DNA from: Flavobacteriales bacterium
GTDB lineage: Bacteria; Bacteroidota; Bacteroidia; Flavobacteriales_D; Cryomorphaceae
Length of the DNA stretch: 8,391 bases
NCBI GenBank assembly: GCA_020200995.1
Contig: JAIVHQ010000292.1
Coordinates: forward strand, 1-8,391
Reading direction: 5' to 3'
A program made the position numbers and the translations under genes. Below the pieces are notes generated by a model. That model was given only the letters and a program-made list of their open reading frames with translations. It had not been told where the DNA came from and did no database searches. The first letter of the stretch is position 1; each line of letters begins with the position of its first letter. Below are positions 1 through 5,837 of this stretch, piece after piece.

Positions 1-525
1 TTGATTTTGAGCATTGTGCTCTACGTGGTCGTGCCGCTTTTGGCGGGGCTGATCACGAGCAAGATGCTGATTTCTTCAAAAGGGCAAGACTGGTTTACCA
101 ACCGGTTTTTACCAAAATTCAAACCCGTCAGCGTCATCGCGCTCCTGCTCACACTGGTGCTTCTTTTCGCCTTTCAGGGAGAGAATATTTTGAACAACCC
201 TTTGGTCATCGCCTTCATCGCAATACCGCTGATCATTCAGACCTATTTCATCTTTTTTCTGGCCTGGTATTCCGGCAAAAAGCTGAACCTGAGCCATGCT
301 GTGTGCGCCCCCGCAGCCATGATCGGCGCGAGCAATTTTTTCGAACTCTCCGTGGCAGTGGCCATTGGTCTCTTCGGCTTAGACAGCCCCGCGGCCCTGG
401 TCTGCGTGGTGGGGGTCTTGGTAGAATGCCGATCATGCTCTCGCTGGTGGCTTTTGCCAACCGACAAAAACCAACGGCATAAGTACAGGATCTTAAATTT
501 TAGGCCGCAAACCTCCGTGACCTGA
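1..525 (+). CDS. arsB: ACR3-family arsenite efflux permease, C-terminal part, frameshifted
   Basis: Inner-membrane arsenite exporter of the ACR3 (bile acid/Na+ symporter-like) family, which pumps As(III) out of the cell. Family members are about 350 residues; the window holds only the last ~160, so the gene begins upstream and the TTG at position 1 is not its real start. Visible are hydrophobic helices at about residues 1-20, 43-60, 66-90 and 115-140, and the family signature around residues 108-142, including SNFFELSVAVAIGLFGL and VVGVLVE. After Glu142 (codon 424-426) the similarity is lost in this frame, but the +2-shifted frame starting at A426 reads MPIMLSLVAFANRQKPTA and then stops at 480-482, which is the expected family ending. 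One base therefore appears to be missing next to 426; as written, the ORF runs on to 525 with an unrelated tail. This is either a sequencing/assembly indel or a recent mutation. Family assignment is confident. Confidence 0.88.
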   Translation: MILSIVLYVVVPLLAGLITSKMLISSKGQDWFTNRFLPKFKPVSVIALLLTLVLLFAFQGENILNNPLVIAFIAIPLIIQTYFIFFLAWYSGKKLNLSHAVCAPAAMIGASNFFELSVAVAIGLFGLDSPAALVCVVGVLVECRSCSRWWLLPTDKNQRHKYRILNFRPQTSVT

Positions 526-577
526 GTTCCGCAGCCCTGCCGGAAAATCCCGAACTTTGACCGTTTGGAAAACAGCT

Positions 578-1807
578 ATGGCGAAAACTGATAAAGTTAA
601 ATTAGGTCTTCGGGAAAATTGGCAGCAGTTTGCCATACTCGTCCTCGTCAACGGATTTGTGGGGGGCATGGTGGGTATGGAGCGGTCCATTTTTCCCCAG
701 TTTGCGGAAGCGGAATTCGGCATCTCATCCAAAACGGCCATTCTTTCTTTTATCGCGGCTTTCGGACTTACCAAGGCCCTGGCCAATTACTACACGGGGC
801 GTCTGGCCAACAAAGTGGGCCGAAAAAACCTCCTCCTCATCGGGTGGGTATTGGCGCTGCCCGTTCCGCTGATATTGATTTACGCGCCGAGCTGGTCGTG
901 GGTGATCGGGGCCAATGTGCTTCTGGGCATCAGTCAGGGCCTGACGTGGAGCAGCACTGTGGTGATGAAAATCGACCTTGTGGGTGAGAAGAACCGCGGC
1001 CTGGCCATGGGCATCAACGAGTTTGCCGGGTATTTCGCGGTCGGTGTGGTGGCATTTATCACCGGCATGGTGGCCGCCCGATACGGGGTGACCCCCTACC
1101 CGTTTTACATCGGCATCGGGATGTCTATAGCCGGACTTTTGCTGACCTTGTTTTTTGTAAAAGACACCCGCCAATTCGTCCGAGCTGAGACCCTGACCGA
1201 CAGCTCCGCATCCATGAAAAGCGTGTTTTGGGAAACCACATGGAAACACCCGACCCTTGGCTCGGTGTCGCAGGCCGGATTGGTGAACAACCTGAACGAC
1301 GGGATGATTTGGGGGCTGTTGCCCATCATGCTGGTATCTCTCCACTACGAAAACGACCACATCGGCATCCTCACGGCCATCTATCCGGTGGTTTGGGGAA
1401 TCGGGCAGCTTTTTACCGGCAAGATGGCCGACCACTATTCCAAAAAGAGGATGCTCTTTTGGGGCATGTTTATGCAGGGCATCGCGATTTTGTTGATTCC
1501 GTTTGTCGAAGCATTTTACCCGCTCGCCGGCCTCATGGCATTCCTCGGGCTGGGCACAGCGCTGGTGTACCCTACTTTTCTGGCAACCATCGCCGACGCT
1601 ACAAGTCCGCGACAAAGGGCCGAAAGCATTGGCACCTTCAGGCTGTGGCGCGACCTGGGCTACGTATTCGGAGCGGTGATTTCAGGGGTAGTGGCCGATC
1701 TTTTTGGGGTGGGCTATGCCATTGGCCTCATCGGAGTGCTCACCATTGTTTCGGCGGCCATTATCAGGGTGCGGATGCCCGAAGGCATAAAAGTTGCCCG
1801 GGTATAA
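578..1807 (+). CDS. MFS transporter next to the arsenite permease gene
   Basis: Complete 12-helix major facilitator superfamily permease of 409 residues, a normal family length. The ATG at 578 is chosen over the in-frame TTG at 557 because it starts directly before the charged N-terminal tail (MAKTDKVKLGLREN) and is preceded by a weak GGAAAA. MFS motif A is seen between helices 2 and 3 (GRLANKVGRK, residues 74-83), with a second degenerate copy between helices 8 and 9 (GKMADHYSKKR, 281-291). A polar central loop lies at about residues 196-222. Conserved stretches include MKIDLVG (130-136), AMGINEFAGY (143-152) and RDLGYVFGA (358-366). It lies 95 bases after the reconstructed end of the arsenite permease, on the same strand with no visible terminator between, so co-transcription is likely and a role in arsenic resistance is possible. 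It does not look like ArsJ. The substrate is unknown. It converges with the next gene, with only 16 bases between the stops. Confidence 0.9.
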   Translation: MAKTDKVKLGLRENWQQFAILVLVNGFVGGMVGMERSIFPQFAEAEFGISSKTAILSFIAAFGLTKALANYYTGRLANKVGRKNLLLIGWVLALPVPLILIYAPSWSWVIGANVLLGISQGLTWSSTVVMKIDLVGEKNRGLAMGINEFAGYFAVGVVAFITGMVAARYGVTPYPFYIGIGMSIAGLLLTLFFVKDTRQFVRAETLTDSSASMKSVFWETTWKHPTLGSVSQAGLVNNLNDGMIWGLLPIMLVSLHYENDHIGILTAIYPVVWGIGQLFTGKMADHYSKKRMLFWGMFMQGIAILLIPFVEAFYPLAGLMAFLGLGTALVYPTFLATIADATSPRQRAESIGTFRLWRDLGYVFGAVISGVVADLFGVGYAIGLIGVLTIVSAAIIRVRMPEGIKVARV

Positions 1808-1823
1808 TGCGTGCGAATATGTT

Positions 1824-3320
1824 TTACTCCCGCACCAACTTCCCCGTCTGAACCGAATTTGAGCTCTCAACCTGATACACATAGATGCCCGCGGGCAAAT
1901 GCCCCGCATTGACTTCGACTGCTCCGGTCAATTGCTTTTGCATGACCACTCGCCCTTGCAAGTCGTAAAGGGTAAATCGCTGCAATGGCTGATTGAAGCG
2001 GATGGATTCCCGAAAGGGATTCGGATACACTGCAAAGGGGCTGCCGGATACATCCTTCACTGAAGTGACATCAAAAAATGTGTAATAAAGCTCTTCGTTT
2101 GTTTCTTCGACCCACTCACCTGACTGGTAGAAGTAGTTCGAGGATGCCAGCGGCATATGGTCAATGCCATCAACAATTAAAAGTTCAGGCAACATAATAT
2201 CGGACACGGGGTAATCATTGTTGAAATTCCCGGTGAACATATCAAAGGGAAGGTAGTCCTGGGAGTTTTCGTCCCATTCGTAATTAACTATGACGTCACG
2301 ATTACCCGCCTCATCATAATCAAATGTATCGAGGTAACCCGGTTGCCATCCTGAATCCTGATTACTCCAGAAAAAAAATTCTTCTGAAAGGAGCTTGTCT
2401 GAGTCGTTATACACCCGTACGGTCTTTGCGTCAGGAGTAAAGTCTTCTACCGCGGCGCTCCAAGAAAAATTCACTACTTCAATTTCTAAGCCATCCGAGT
2501 TGTAAGTGTATTCATCTGAGTAAACAGGATACCATGTTTCACTCAAAACCTGCCAAAAAGAAATGATTGCCAAAACTGTATTGTCATCTGAATCTAAGGT
2601 GTACGTCTCCTTGGCACTGTTTACCCACTCATTTGCTACCCGATTTGAAATTCTGAACTCAAGCAACCCACCCGTTTCATTGTAAGTATAATCTTCTTTA
2701 CCGAATTCTTCAAAACCCTCATTGATCGCGTCCCACTGGAACCGAACTACCTCACTCAAATTGTCTTGTTCATCGTATTCAAAGACGTACTTAGTATCCG
2801 GCATCCAAACGTCAGAATACCAATCATACTCAATCGTTTCAGCCATCAAACCGTCTTCCTGATACGTAAAGGTTTCGCGTGAATCCTGTTGCAGTTCCAA
2901 TTGTGAAATACTCCAAACCATGGTAATTCTCTCTATTGGCAAGTCTTCTTCATCGTAAGTAATATCAATTTGTCGCTGATCGGTCCAAGATTCTTCAGGA
3001 CTTCCTAGGGAAAGTTTCTCAAAGGTATTGTTACCGTGCTCATCGAAAGTCCATTCAAGCTTGATCCCTGCATCAGATACCAGGCTATCGAGCCGCGCTG
3101 AAAAGTTTGACGCCGATTTTGCCTTCGTTTTTTGATTTGCAATTATGCTCTTCTCGGGAAAATTGAAATTGCGTTGCTCCTCCAGCAACTTCATGCCGCG
3201 CTCTTCGGCTGTTGGCTTAGATGTGAAGAACATTGCATTGCCGGTTTGGTGTTGGCCCTGTGCGGAGGCAAGCGTTATGCAGGCCATCATAGAGGCCGTC
3301 AAAATGATTTTTATGATCAT
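1824..3320 (-). CDS. Secreted T9SS cargo protein with ~30-residue tandem repeats
   Basis: Protein of 498 residues with no recognised enzymatic domain. Residues 1-20 form a Sec signal peptide (lysine near the start, hydrophobic core, likely cleavage ASA|QGQ). Residues about 21-90 are a charged linker. Residues 92-365 hold nine degenerate repeats of 29-31 residues. Residues about 428-498 are a Por_Secre_tail/type A sorting domain: VYPNPF at 431-436, then LYDLQGRVV, LPAGIYVYQV and a final GKLVRE. Family knowledge says such tails direct export through the type IX system and attachment to the cell surface or release outside. The start ATG at 3320 fits the signal peptide. Base composition is visibly more AT-rich than the MFS genes on either side, which could mean a different history or just relaxed codon choice. 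A -7 box lies about 80 bases upstream. The function is unknown; surface binding or adhesion is only a guess from the repeat architecture. Confidence 0.92.
   Translation of the reverse strand: MIIKIILTASMMACITLASAQGQHQTGNAMFFTSKPTAEERGMKLLEEQRNFNFPEKSIIANQKTKAKSASNFSARLDSLVSDAGIKLEWTFDEHGNNTFEKLSLGSPEESWTDQRQIDITYDEEDLPIERITMVWSISQLELQQDSRETFTYQEDGLMAETIEYDWYSDVWMPDTKYVFEYDEQDNLSEVVRFQWDAINEGFEEFGKEDYTYNETGGLLEFRISNRVANEWVNSAKETYTLDSDDNTVLAIISFWQVLSETWYPVYSDEYTYNSDGLEIEVVNFSWSAAVEDFTPDAKTVRVYNDSDKLLSEEFFFWSNQDSGWQPGYLDTFDYDEAGNRDVIVNYEWDENSQDYLPFDMFTGNFNNDYPVSDIMLPELLIVDGIDHMPLASSNYFYQSGEWVEETNEELYYTFFDVTSVKDVSGSPFAVYPNPFRESIRFNQPLQRFTLYDLQGRVVMQKQLTGAVEVNAGHLPAGIYVYQVESSNSVQTGKLVRE
2226..3047 (-). 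repeat. Nine degenerate protein repeats in the T9SS cargo gene
   Basis: Repeat units begin at residues 92, 122, 153, 182, 213, 242, 273, 304 and 335 of the encoded protein, a spacing of 29-31. Each starts with an aromatic residue and an acidic/turn segment (FDEHGN, YDEEDL, YQEDGL, YDEQDN, YNETGG, LDSDDN, YNSDGL, YNDSDK, YDEAGN). Most then have a Trp about 14 residues in, often a second aromatic plus Pro about five residues later (VWMP, TWYP, DFTP, GWQP, DYLP), and end in alternating aromatic/Thr residues (YTY, FTY, VFEY). This resembles beta-hairpin repeats of the broad RHS/YD type, but without the classical YDxxGR core. The units are diverged in DNA, so duplication is old. Confidence 0.85.
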
Positions 3321-3402
3321 GGCTTTGGCTATTTATTGATTGGTTGTTTAAGGGATTAACATCCCTCTTTGAACCGAATGTAGAAAATAAAACCGAATTG
3401 AA

Positions 3403-3410
3403 CAAACGTA
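3403..3410 (-). promoter_or_regulatory. Candidate Bacteroidota -7 box for the T9SS cargo gene
   Basis: On the minus strand the bases read TACGTTTG, an exact match to the TAnnTTTG -7 consensus used by the Bacteroidota primary sigma factor. It would give a 5' untranslated region of roughly 75 bases before the ATG at 3320. I see no clear TTG at the expected distance upstream (around 3429-3436), so this is half of a promoter and could be chance. The rest of the 3321-3605 gap shows nothing else I can name; a clear promoter for the rightward MFS gene is not visible. Confidence 0.35.
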
Positions 3411-3605
3411 CTGTCCATTTGGACCGACCGCACGGTTACCGCATAAATCGCTCATTAACCGATTTTTGATCGCAACTGAAATAGTGAAAAATGTTCTCGT
3501 CGCGTCGGCGGGAACCGGACTCTGAAGTATGTGGCAGGTCCATAGAAGAAGTTCAAATTGAGCTACCCGCATATTATCCGTTTCTTTGCACCCGCAAAAA
3601 TCGCT

Positions 3606-4604
3606 ATGAGCGCATATTTTTCATTTCTGAAGCAGAATTTCAGGGCCGTTTTTTTCGGGTGGATCCTCACGTTTTTTTCCAGCTTCGGACAAACGTTTTT
3701 GATCTCGCTCTATGTGCCCTTCCTCCTCGCCGACCTTGAGATGAGCAAGGGGGTGTTCGGGGGTTACTACGCCGCGGCAACGATTATCGCCTCGGGATTG
3801 CTGCTGCGCTTCGGCCATTTGGTCGACGAGCAGCGGATCAAATCGCTGACCTCACGGGTCATCATTCTCCTCGCCATTGCCTGCGTGCTTTTGGCTGTGG
3901 CATGGCACCCCGTGGTGTTGTTTTTTGCCATGATCGGGCTGCGCCTCGGCGGACAGGGCCTGATGACGCACATCAGTCTCAGCGTGATGTCGCGCCGTTT
4001 TGACGCCGACCGCGGCAAAGCGCTCAGCATTTCTTCGCTCGGCTACAGCATGAGCGAAATGATACTTCCCGTGGTTTTCGGGGGTATTATCGCACTTAGC
4101 CATTGGCGGGTGGCTGCGGGTTCATCCGTGGGCGTATTGATCGCACTCTTGGTGCTTTTGCCGTATTTCCGAACCGAGCGGATGGATATGTCGCGAGAAG
4201 CTGCCGACAAAAATGCGGCCCTCAAAGGCAAACGTAAATTTTACCGCGACATGGTCTCCTCCAAAAAGTTCTGGATCATTGCGTCTTCTTCGCTGGGAAC
4301 GGGTTTTACGGTAACCGGCTTTTTCTTTTACCAATTCGTGATGGCCAACGAGAAAGGCTGGCCCGTCGAAATCTACACCGCTGCCTTTACAGGGTACGGG
4401 CTGGTACGCCTCCTCTTTTCAGTGTACGGCGGCACGCTCACAGATCGGCTTTCGGCGGTGAAGTTGTTTCCGTGGATGCTCGTGCCCGTCACGCTCGGCG
4501 TATTTTCACTCGCGGTAGGCGAAGGACTCATCGCCGCGGTAATTTTCCTTTTCGGAACGGGTATTACCATGGGTCGGCCACGCAAATCGGTAGGTACCGC
4601 CTGA
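3606..4604 (+). CDS. MFS transporter, C-terminally truncated
   Basis: Inner-membrane major facilitator permease, a different subfamily from the transporter at 578-1807; the layout recalls monocarboxylate/OFA-like carriers, but the substrate cannot be told. The ATG at 3606 (MSAYFSFLKQNFRAVFF) is preferred over an in-frame TTG at 3558 whose extra 16 residues are not typical. Seen: degenerate motif A after helix 2 (GHLVDEQR, residues 70-77), the conserved stretch RFDADRGKALSISSLGYS (131-148), a charged central loop (189-218), and a second motif A-like GTLTDRLS (276-283). Only about ten helices are present: at 332 residues the product ends at the start of helix 11 (FGTGITMG) and is followed by the polar tail RPRKSVGTA. 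Another frame from about 4574 reads SATQIG before it too is lost, which would suit MFS helix 11. So the 3' end appears broken near 4574-4590, where a hairpin-rich non-coding stretch begins. Probably a damaged gene. Confidence 0.8.
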   Translation: MSAYFSFLKQNFRAVFFGWILTFFSSFGQTFLISLYVPFLLADLEMSKGVFGGYYAAATIIASGLLLRFGHLVDEQRIKSLTSRVIILLAIACVLLAVAWHPVVLFFAMIGLRLGGQGLMTHISLSVMSRRFDADRGKALSISSLGYSMSEMILPVVFGGIIALSHWRVAAGSSVGVLIALLVLLPYFRTERMDMSREAADKNAALKGKRKFYRDMVSSKKFWIIASSSLGTGFTVTGFFFYQFVMANEKGWPVEIYTAAFTGYGLVRLLFSVYGGTLTDRLSAVKLFPWMLVPVTLGVFSLAVGEGLIAAVIFLFGTGITMGRPRKSVGTA

Positions 4605-4621
4605 GTTGATTACGTACCTCA

Positions 4622-4642
4622 TTCTACCGTTAAGTGGTAGAA
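4622..4642. repeat. Perfect 7-bp inverted repeat just after the truncated MFS gene
   Basis: TTCTACC (4622-4628) pairs with GGTAGAA (4636-4642) around a 7-base loop. There is no T-tract after it, so it is a poor intrinsic terminator. CGGTAG at 4588-4593 is a further copy of one arm, located at the point where MFS coding similarity ends. Confidence 0.5.
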
Positions 4643-4656
4643 ATCGCTCATAATAT

Positions 4657-4850
4657 CTAACAGTAAGATCGTCACATCGAGATATGAGCAGGCTGCACCC
4701 GCCTATTGTTTGAGATGAACTGTTAGAATTCCAAGAGATCGTCAGCTCGAGTGTTTTTCAGCCCTTTTGAGATGTTCTTTTTTTTGGGAAGATTGGGTTG
4801 GGCTGAAAAATGTATCGAGAGCGCCTTAAATCGCAATCTTCAATTCTAAC
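4657..4850. repeat. Nested and competing inverted repeats
   Basis: Three pairings overlap. CTAACAGT (4657-4664) pairs with ACTGTTAG (4719-4726). GTTAGAATT (4722-4730) pairs with AATTCTAAC (4842-4850), sharing bases 4722-4726 with the first pairing, so the two are mutually exclusive in one strand. Inside the second lies a longer imperfect stem, CTCGAGTGTTTTTCAGCCC (4746-4764) against the segment 4800-4819 (GGGCTGAAAAA then TGTATCGAG), around a 35-base loop containing eight consecutive T (4778-4785). The 129-base unit 4722-4850 thus has arms of about 40 bases with internal mismatches, the shape expected of a small foldback element or a structured RNA. No known RNA family is recognised. Confidence 0.65.
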
Positions 4851-4932
4851 GGGTCTCGATTATTCCGCTGCGCTCCATGAGATGCTTTTAAAGGTATCCA
4901 CTGCGTGGATGGCATAAAGTGCGCGAAGTTCA

Positions 4933-4988
4933 TTTTTCCCGGCATTGAAGTTTTTGCATCCATGGAAGGTTGACGCAGCCGGGAAAAA
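4933..4988. repeat. Perfect 11-bp inverted repeat
   Basis: TTTTTCCCGGC (4933-4943) and GCCGGGAAAAA (4978-4988) are exact reverse complements separated by 34 bases. A smaller hairpin, ATCCAC-TGC-GTGGAT, lies just upstream at 4896-4910. Neither is placed after a gene in a way that suggests a terminator. Confidence 0.6.
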
Positions 4989-5102
4989 CACTCGACCTGA
5001 CGTTTTTTTTGTGATCGGATTTTCGCACTCCGAGTCATGTCCTTGCATGGCAATTGAATAAAATTAAATTCATTGAAAATTTGATGGGTACATAAGTGTT
5101 CA

Positions 5103-5342
5103 TTAGTAGTGCCGTGACGCAGGAGCGGTGTATTGAGATGCTATTATATAGAGTCGGTTAATACACTCAAGCTTTGGATCATAAAGTTCGATAAGCAACT
5201 TATAGACCAAGCTTAAAGCATGGGCGCACGCAATTCTTAAAGCAAGTAGTCCCGCCGCGGCGGGATGAGGATTTTGGGGCCGAACATAACGCAGCTCGAA
5301 GATCAAGCGGAAGGCATGATATCGGACTTTAAAGGCAGACAT
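5103..5342 (-). CDS. Small ORF overlapping the yajQ stop, doubtful
   Basis: A 79-codon frame whose ATG (5342-5340) shares its A with the last base of the yajQ stop (TAATG), an arrangement often seen in translational coupling. The product is rich in Leu, Ala, Tyr and Arg (MSAFKVRYHAF..., ...LLALRIACAHALSLVYKLL...) and I recognise no family. It spans a 16-base palindrome and an imperfect inverted repeat, which makes a chance frame over a repeat element the more likely explanation. Confidence 0.2.
   Translation of the reverse strand: MSAFKVRYHAFRLIFELRYVRPQNPHPAAAGLLALRIACAHALSLVYKLLIELYDPKLECINRLYIIASQYTAPASRHY
5169..5214. repeat. Imperfect ~15-bp inverted repeat
   Basis: The segment from AAGCTTTGGATC (5169-5180) to about 5184 is nearly the reverse complement of TTATAGACCAAGCTT (5200-5214), with the AAGCTT ends perfect and mismatches inside. 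The loop is about 15 bases. Function unknown. Confidence 0.4.
5250..5265. repeat. Perfect 16-base GC palindrome
   Basis: TCCCGCCGCGGCGGGA is a complete palindrome with no spacer, in an otherwise AT-rich stretch. Such sequences are typical of dispersed REP-like repeats, but this cannot be settled from one copy. Confidence 0.6.
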
Positions 5343-5716
5343 TATTTCATGTTGATGTACTGCAAGGGAACCCCAAAATCCTCCTTTCTGCACAGGGCAA
5401 TCACCTCCTGAAGGCTGTTGATGCTCTTTGAAGTCACCCGAATCTGGTTGTCCTGGATTTGGGCTTCAGCTTTGATCTTGGCAGTTTTCACGGCTTTCAC
5501 AATCTTCTTGGCCGTTTCGCGGTCGATGCCCTGCTGGATGGGAATGTCCTTGCGGACCTTTTTGCCGGTGGCGTAAAATTCCTTGCTGCGGTCGAGGCTG
5601 AGGGGATCGATCTTGGCTTTTACAAAACGGTTGAGCAGAACCGACTCGATCTGGTCGATTCGAAAATCGCTGTCGGTGATCAGCGAAATGCTCAGGTTCT
5701 TCTTGTCGAGGGTCAC
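5342..5716 (-). CDS. yajQ: YajQ-family nucleotide-binding protein, N-terminally truncated
   Basis: UPF0234/YajQ protein; the family binds nucleotides (cyclic di-GMP in Xanthomonas). Normal members are about 163 residues with two ferredoxin-like halves. Here the readable frame from GTG at 5716 gives 124 residues, and similarity extends a few codons upstream to about 5743 (FDFKGSDSEV, the family's YDFKGS motif). Beyond that the frame has no start codon and meets a TAA at 5771-5773; none of the three frames shows the usual first ~28 residues (MPSFDIVSEVD-like segment). The rest is well kept: KIDPLSLD, GKKVRKDIPIQQGIDRETAKKIVK, RVTSKSINSLQEVIALCRKEDFGVPLQYINMK in sections. The missing first beta strand and helix suggest a 5'-deleted gene, probably non-functional. 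It lies on the same strand as sucD, just past the sucD terminator. Confidence 0.85.
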   Translation of the reverse strand: MTLDKKNLSISLITDSDFRIDQIESVLLNRFVKAKIDPLSLDRSKEFYATGKKVRKDIPIQQGIDRETAKKIVKAVKTAKIKAEAQIQDNQIRVTSKSINSLQEVIALCRKEDFGVPLQYINMK

Positions 5717-5788
5717 CTCGCTATCCGAGCCTTTGAAGTCGAAGGGCCCTGCGGGAAGGATTCTCCTCGATTATAAAAGCCGCGCAAT

Positions 5789-5815
5789 AAAAAAGCCGAT
5801 CTCGCGACCGGCTTT
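5789..5815 (-). terminator. Intrinsic terminator of sucD
   Basis: On the minus strand AAAGCCG (5815-5809) pairs with CGGCTTT (5798-5792) around a 10-base loop, and the T-tract runs to 5789. It begins 23 bases after the sucD stop, the classical position. The truncated yajQ lies immediately beyond. Confidence 0.75.
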
Positions 5816-5837
5816 CATTACTTTAAAAACTTCTGCT

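Larger units (their letters stand above)
4605..5341. other. Hairpin-rich stretch without a convincing gene
   Basis: About 740 bases between two truncated genes. Short open frames exist but none shows family signatures. The stretch is more AT-rich than the flanking transporter and sucD, and holds at least five inverted repeats, listed separately, plus an imperfect direct repeat (AGATCGTCA, two variable bases, TCGAG) at 4666-4681 and 4736-4751. No transposase, tRNA or known riboswitch is recognisable. It may be one or several dispersed, non-autonomous repeat elements. Confidence 0.6.

Noticed and set aside
725..1615. 296-codon ORF on the - strand opposite the first MFS gene
   Set aside because: It lies entirely antisense to a well-supported transporter, and its product is a low-complexity mix rich in His, Gln, Arg and Gly with no domain features.
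1808..1835. GTGCG/CGCAC pairing between the convergent MFS and T9SS genes as a bidirectional terminator
   Set aside because: The stem is only five bases with a long loop and no T-tract on either strand.
1228..1851. 207-codon + strand ORF overlapping the first MFS gene
   Set aside because: Alternative frame of a recognised MFS coding region; Arg/His-rich with no membrane helices.
4826..5053. Two overlapping - strand ORFs in the hairpin-rich stretch
   Set aside because: Both frames are open at once over inverted repeats, show no recognised motif and no promoter; more likely repeat sequence than genes.
4605..5341. CRISPR array or tRNA in the gene-free stretch
   Set aside because: No regularly spaced direct repeats and no cloverleaf or T-arm consensus could be found.
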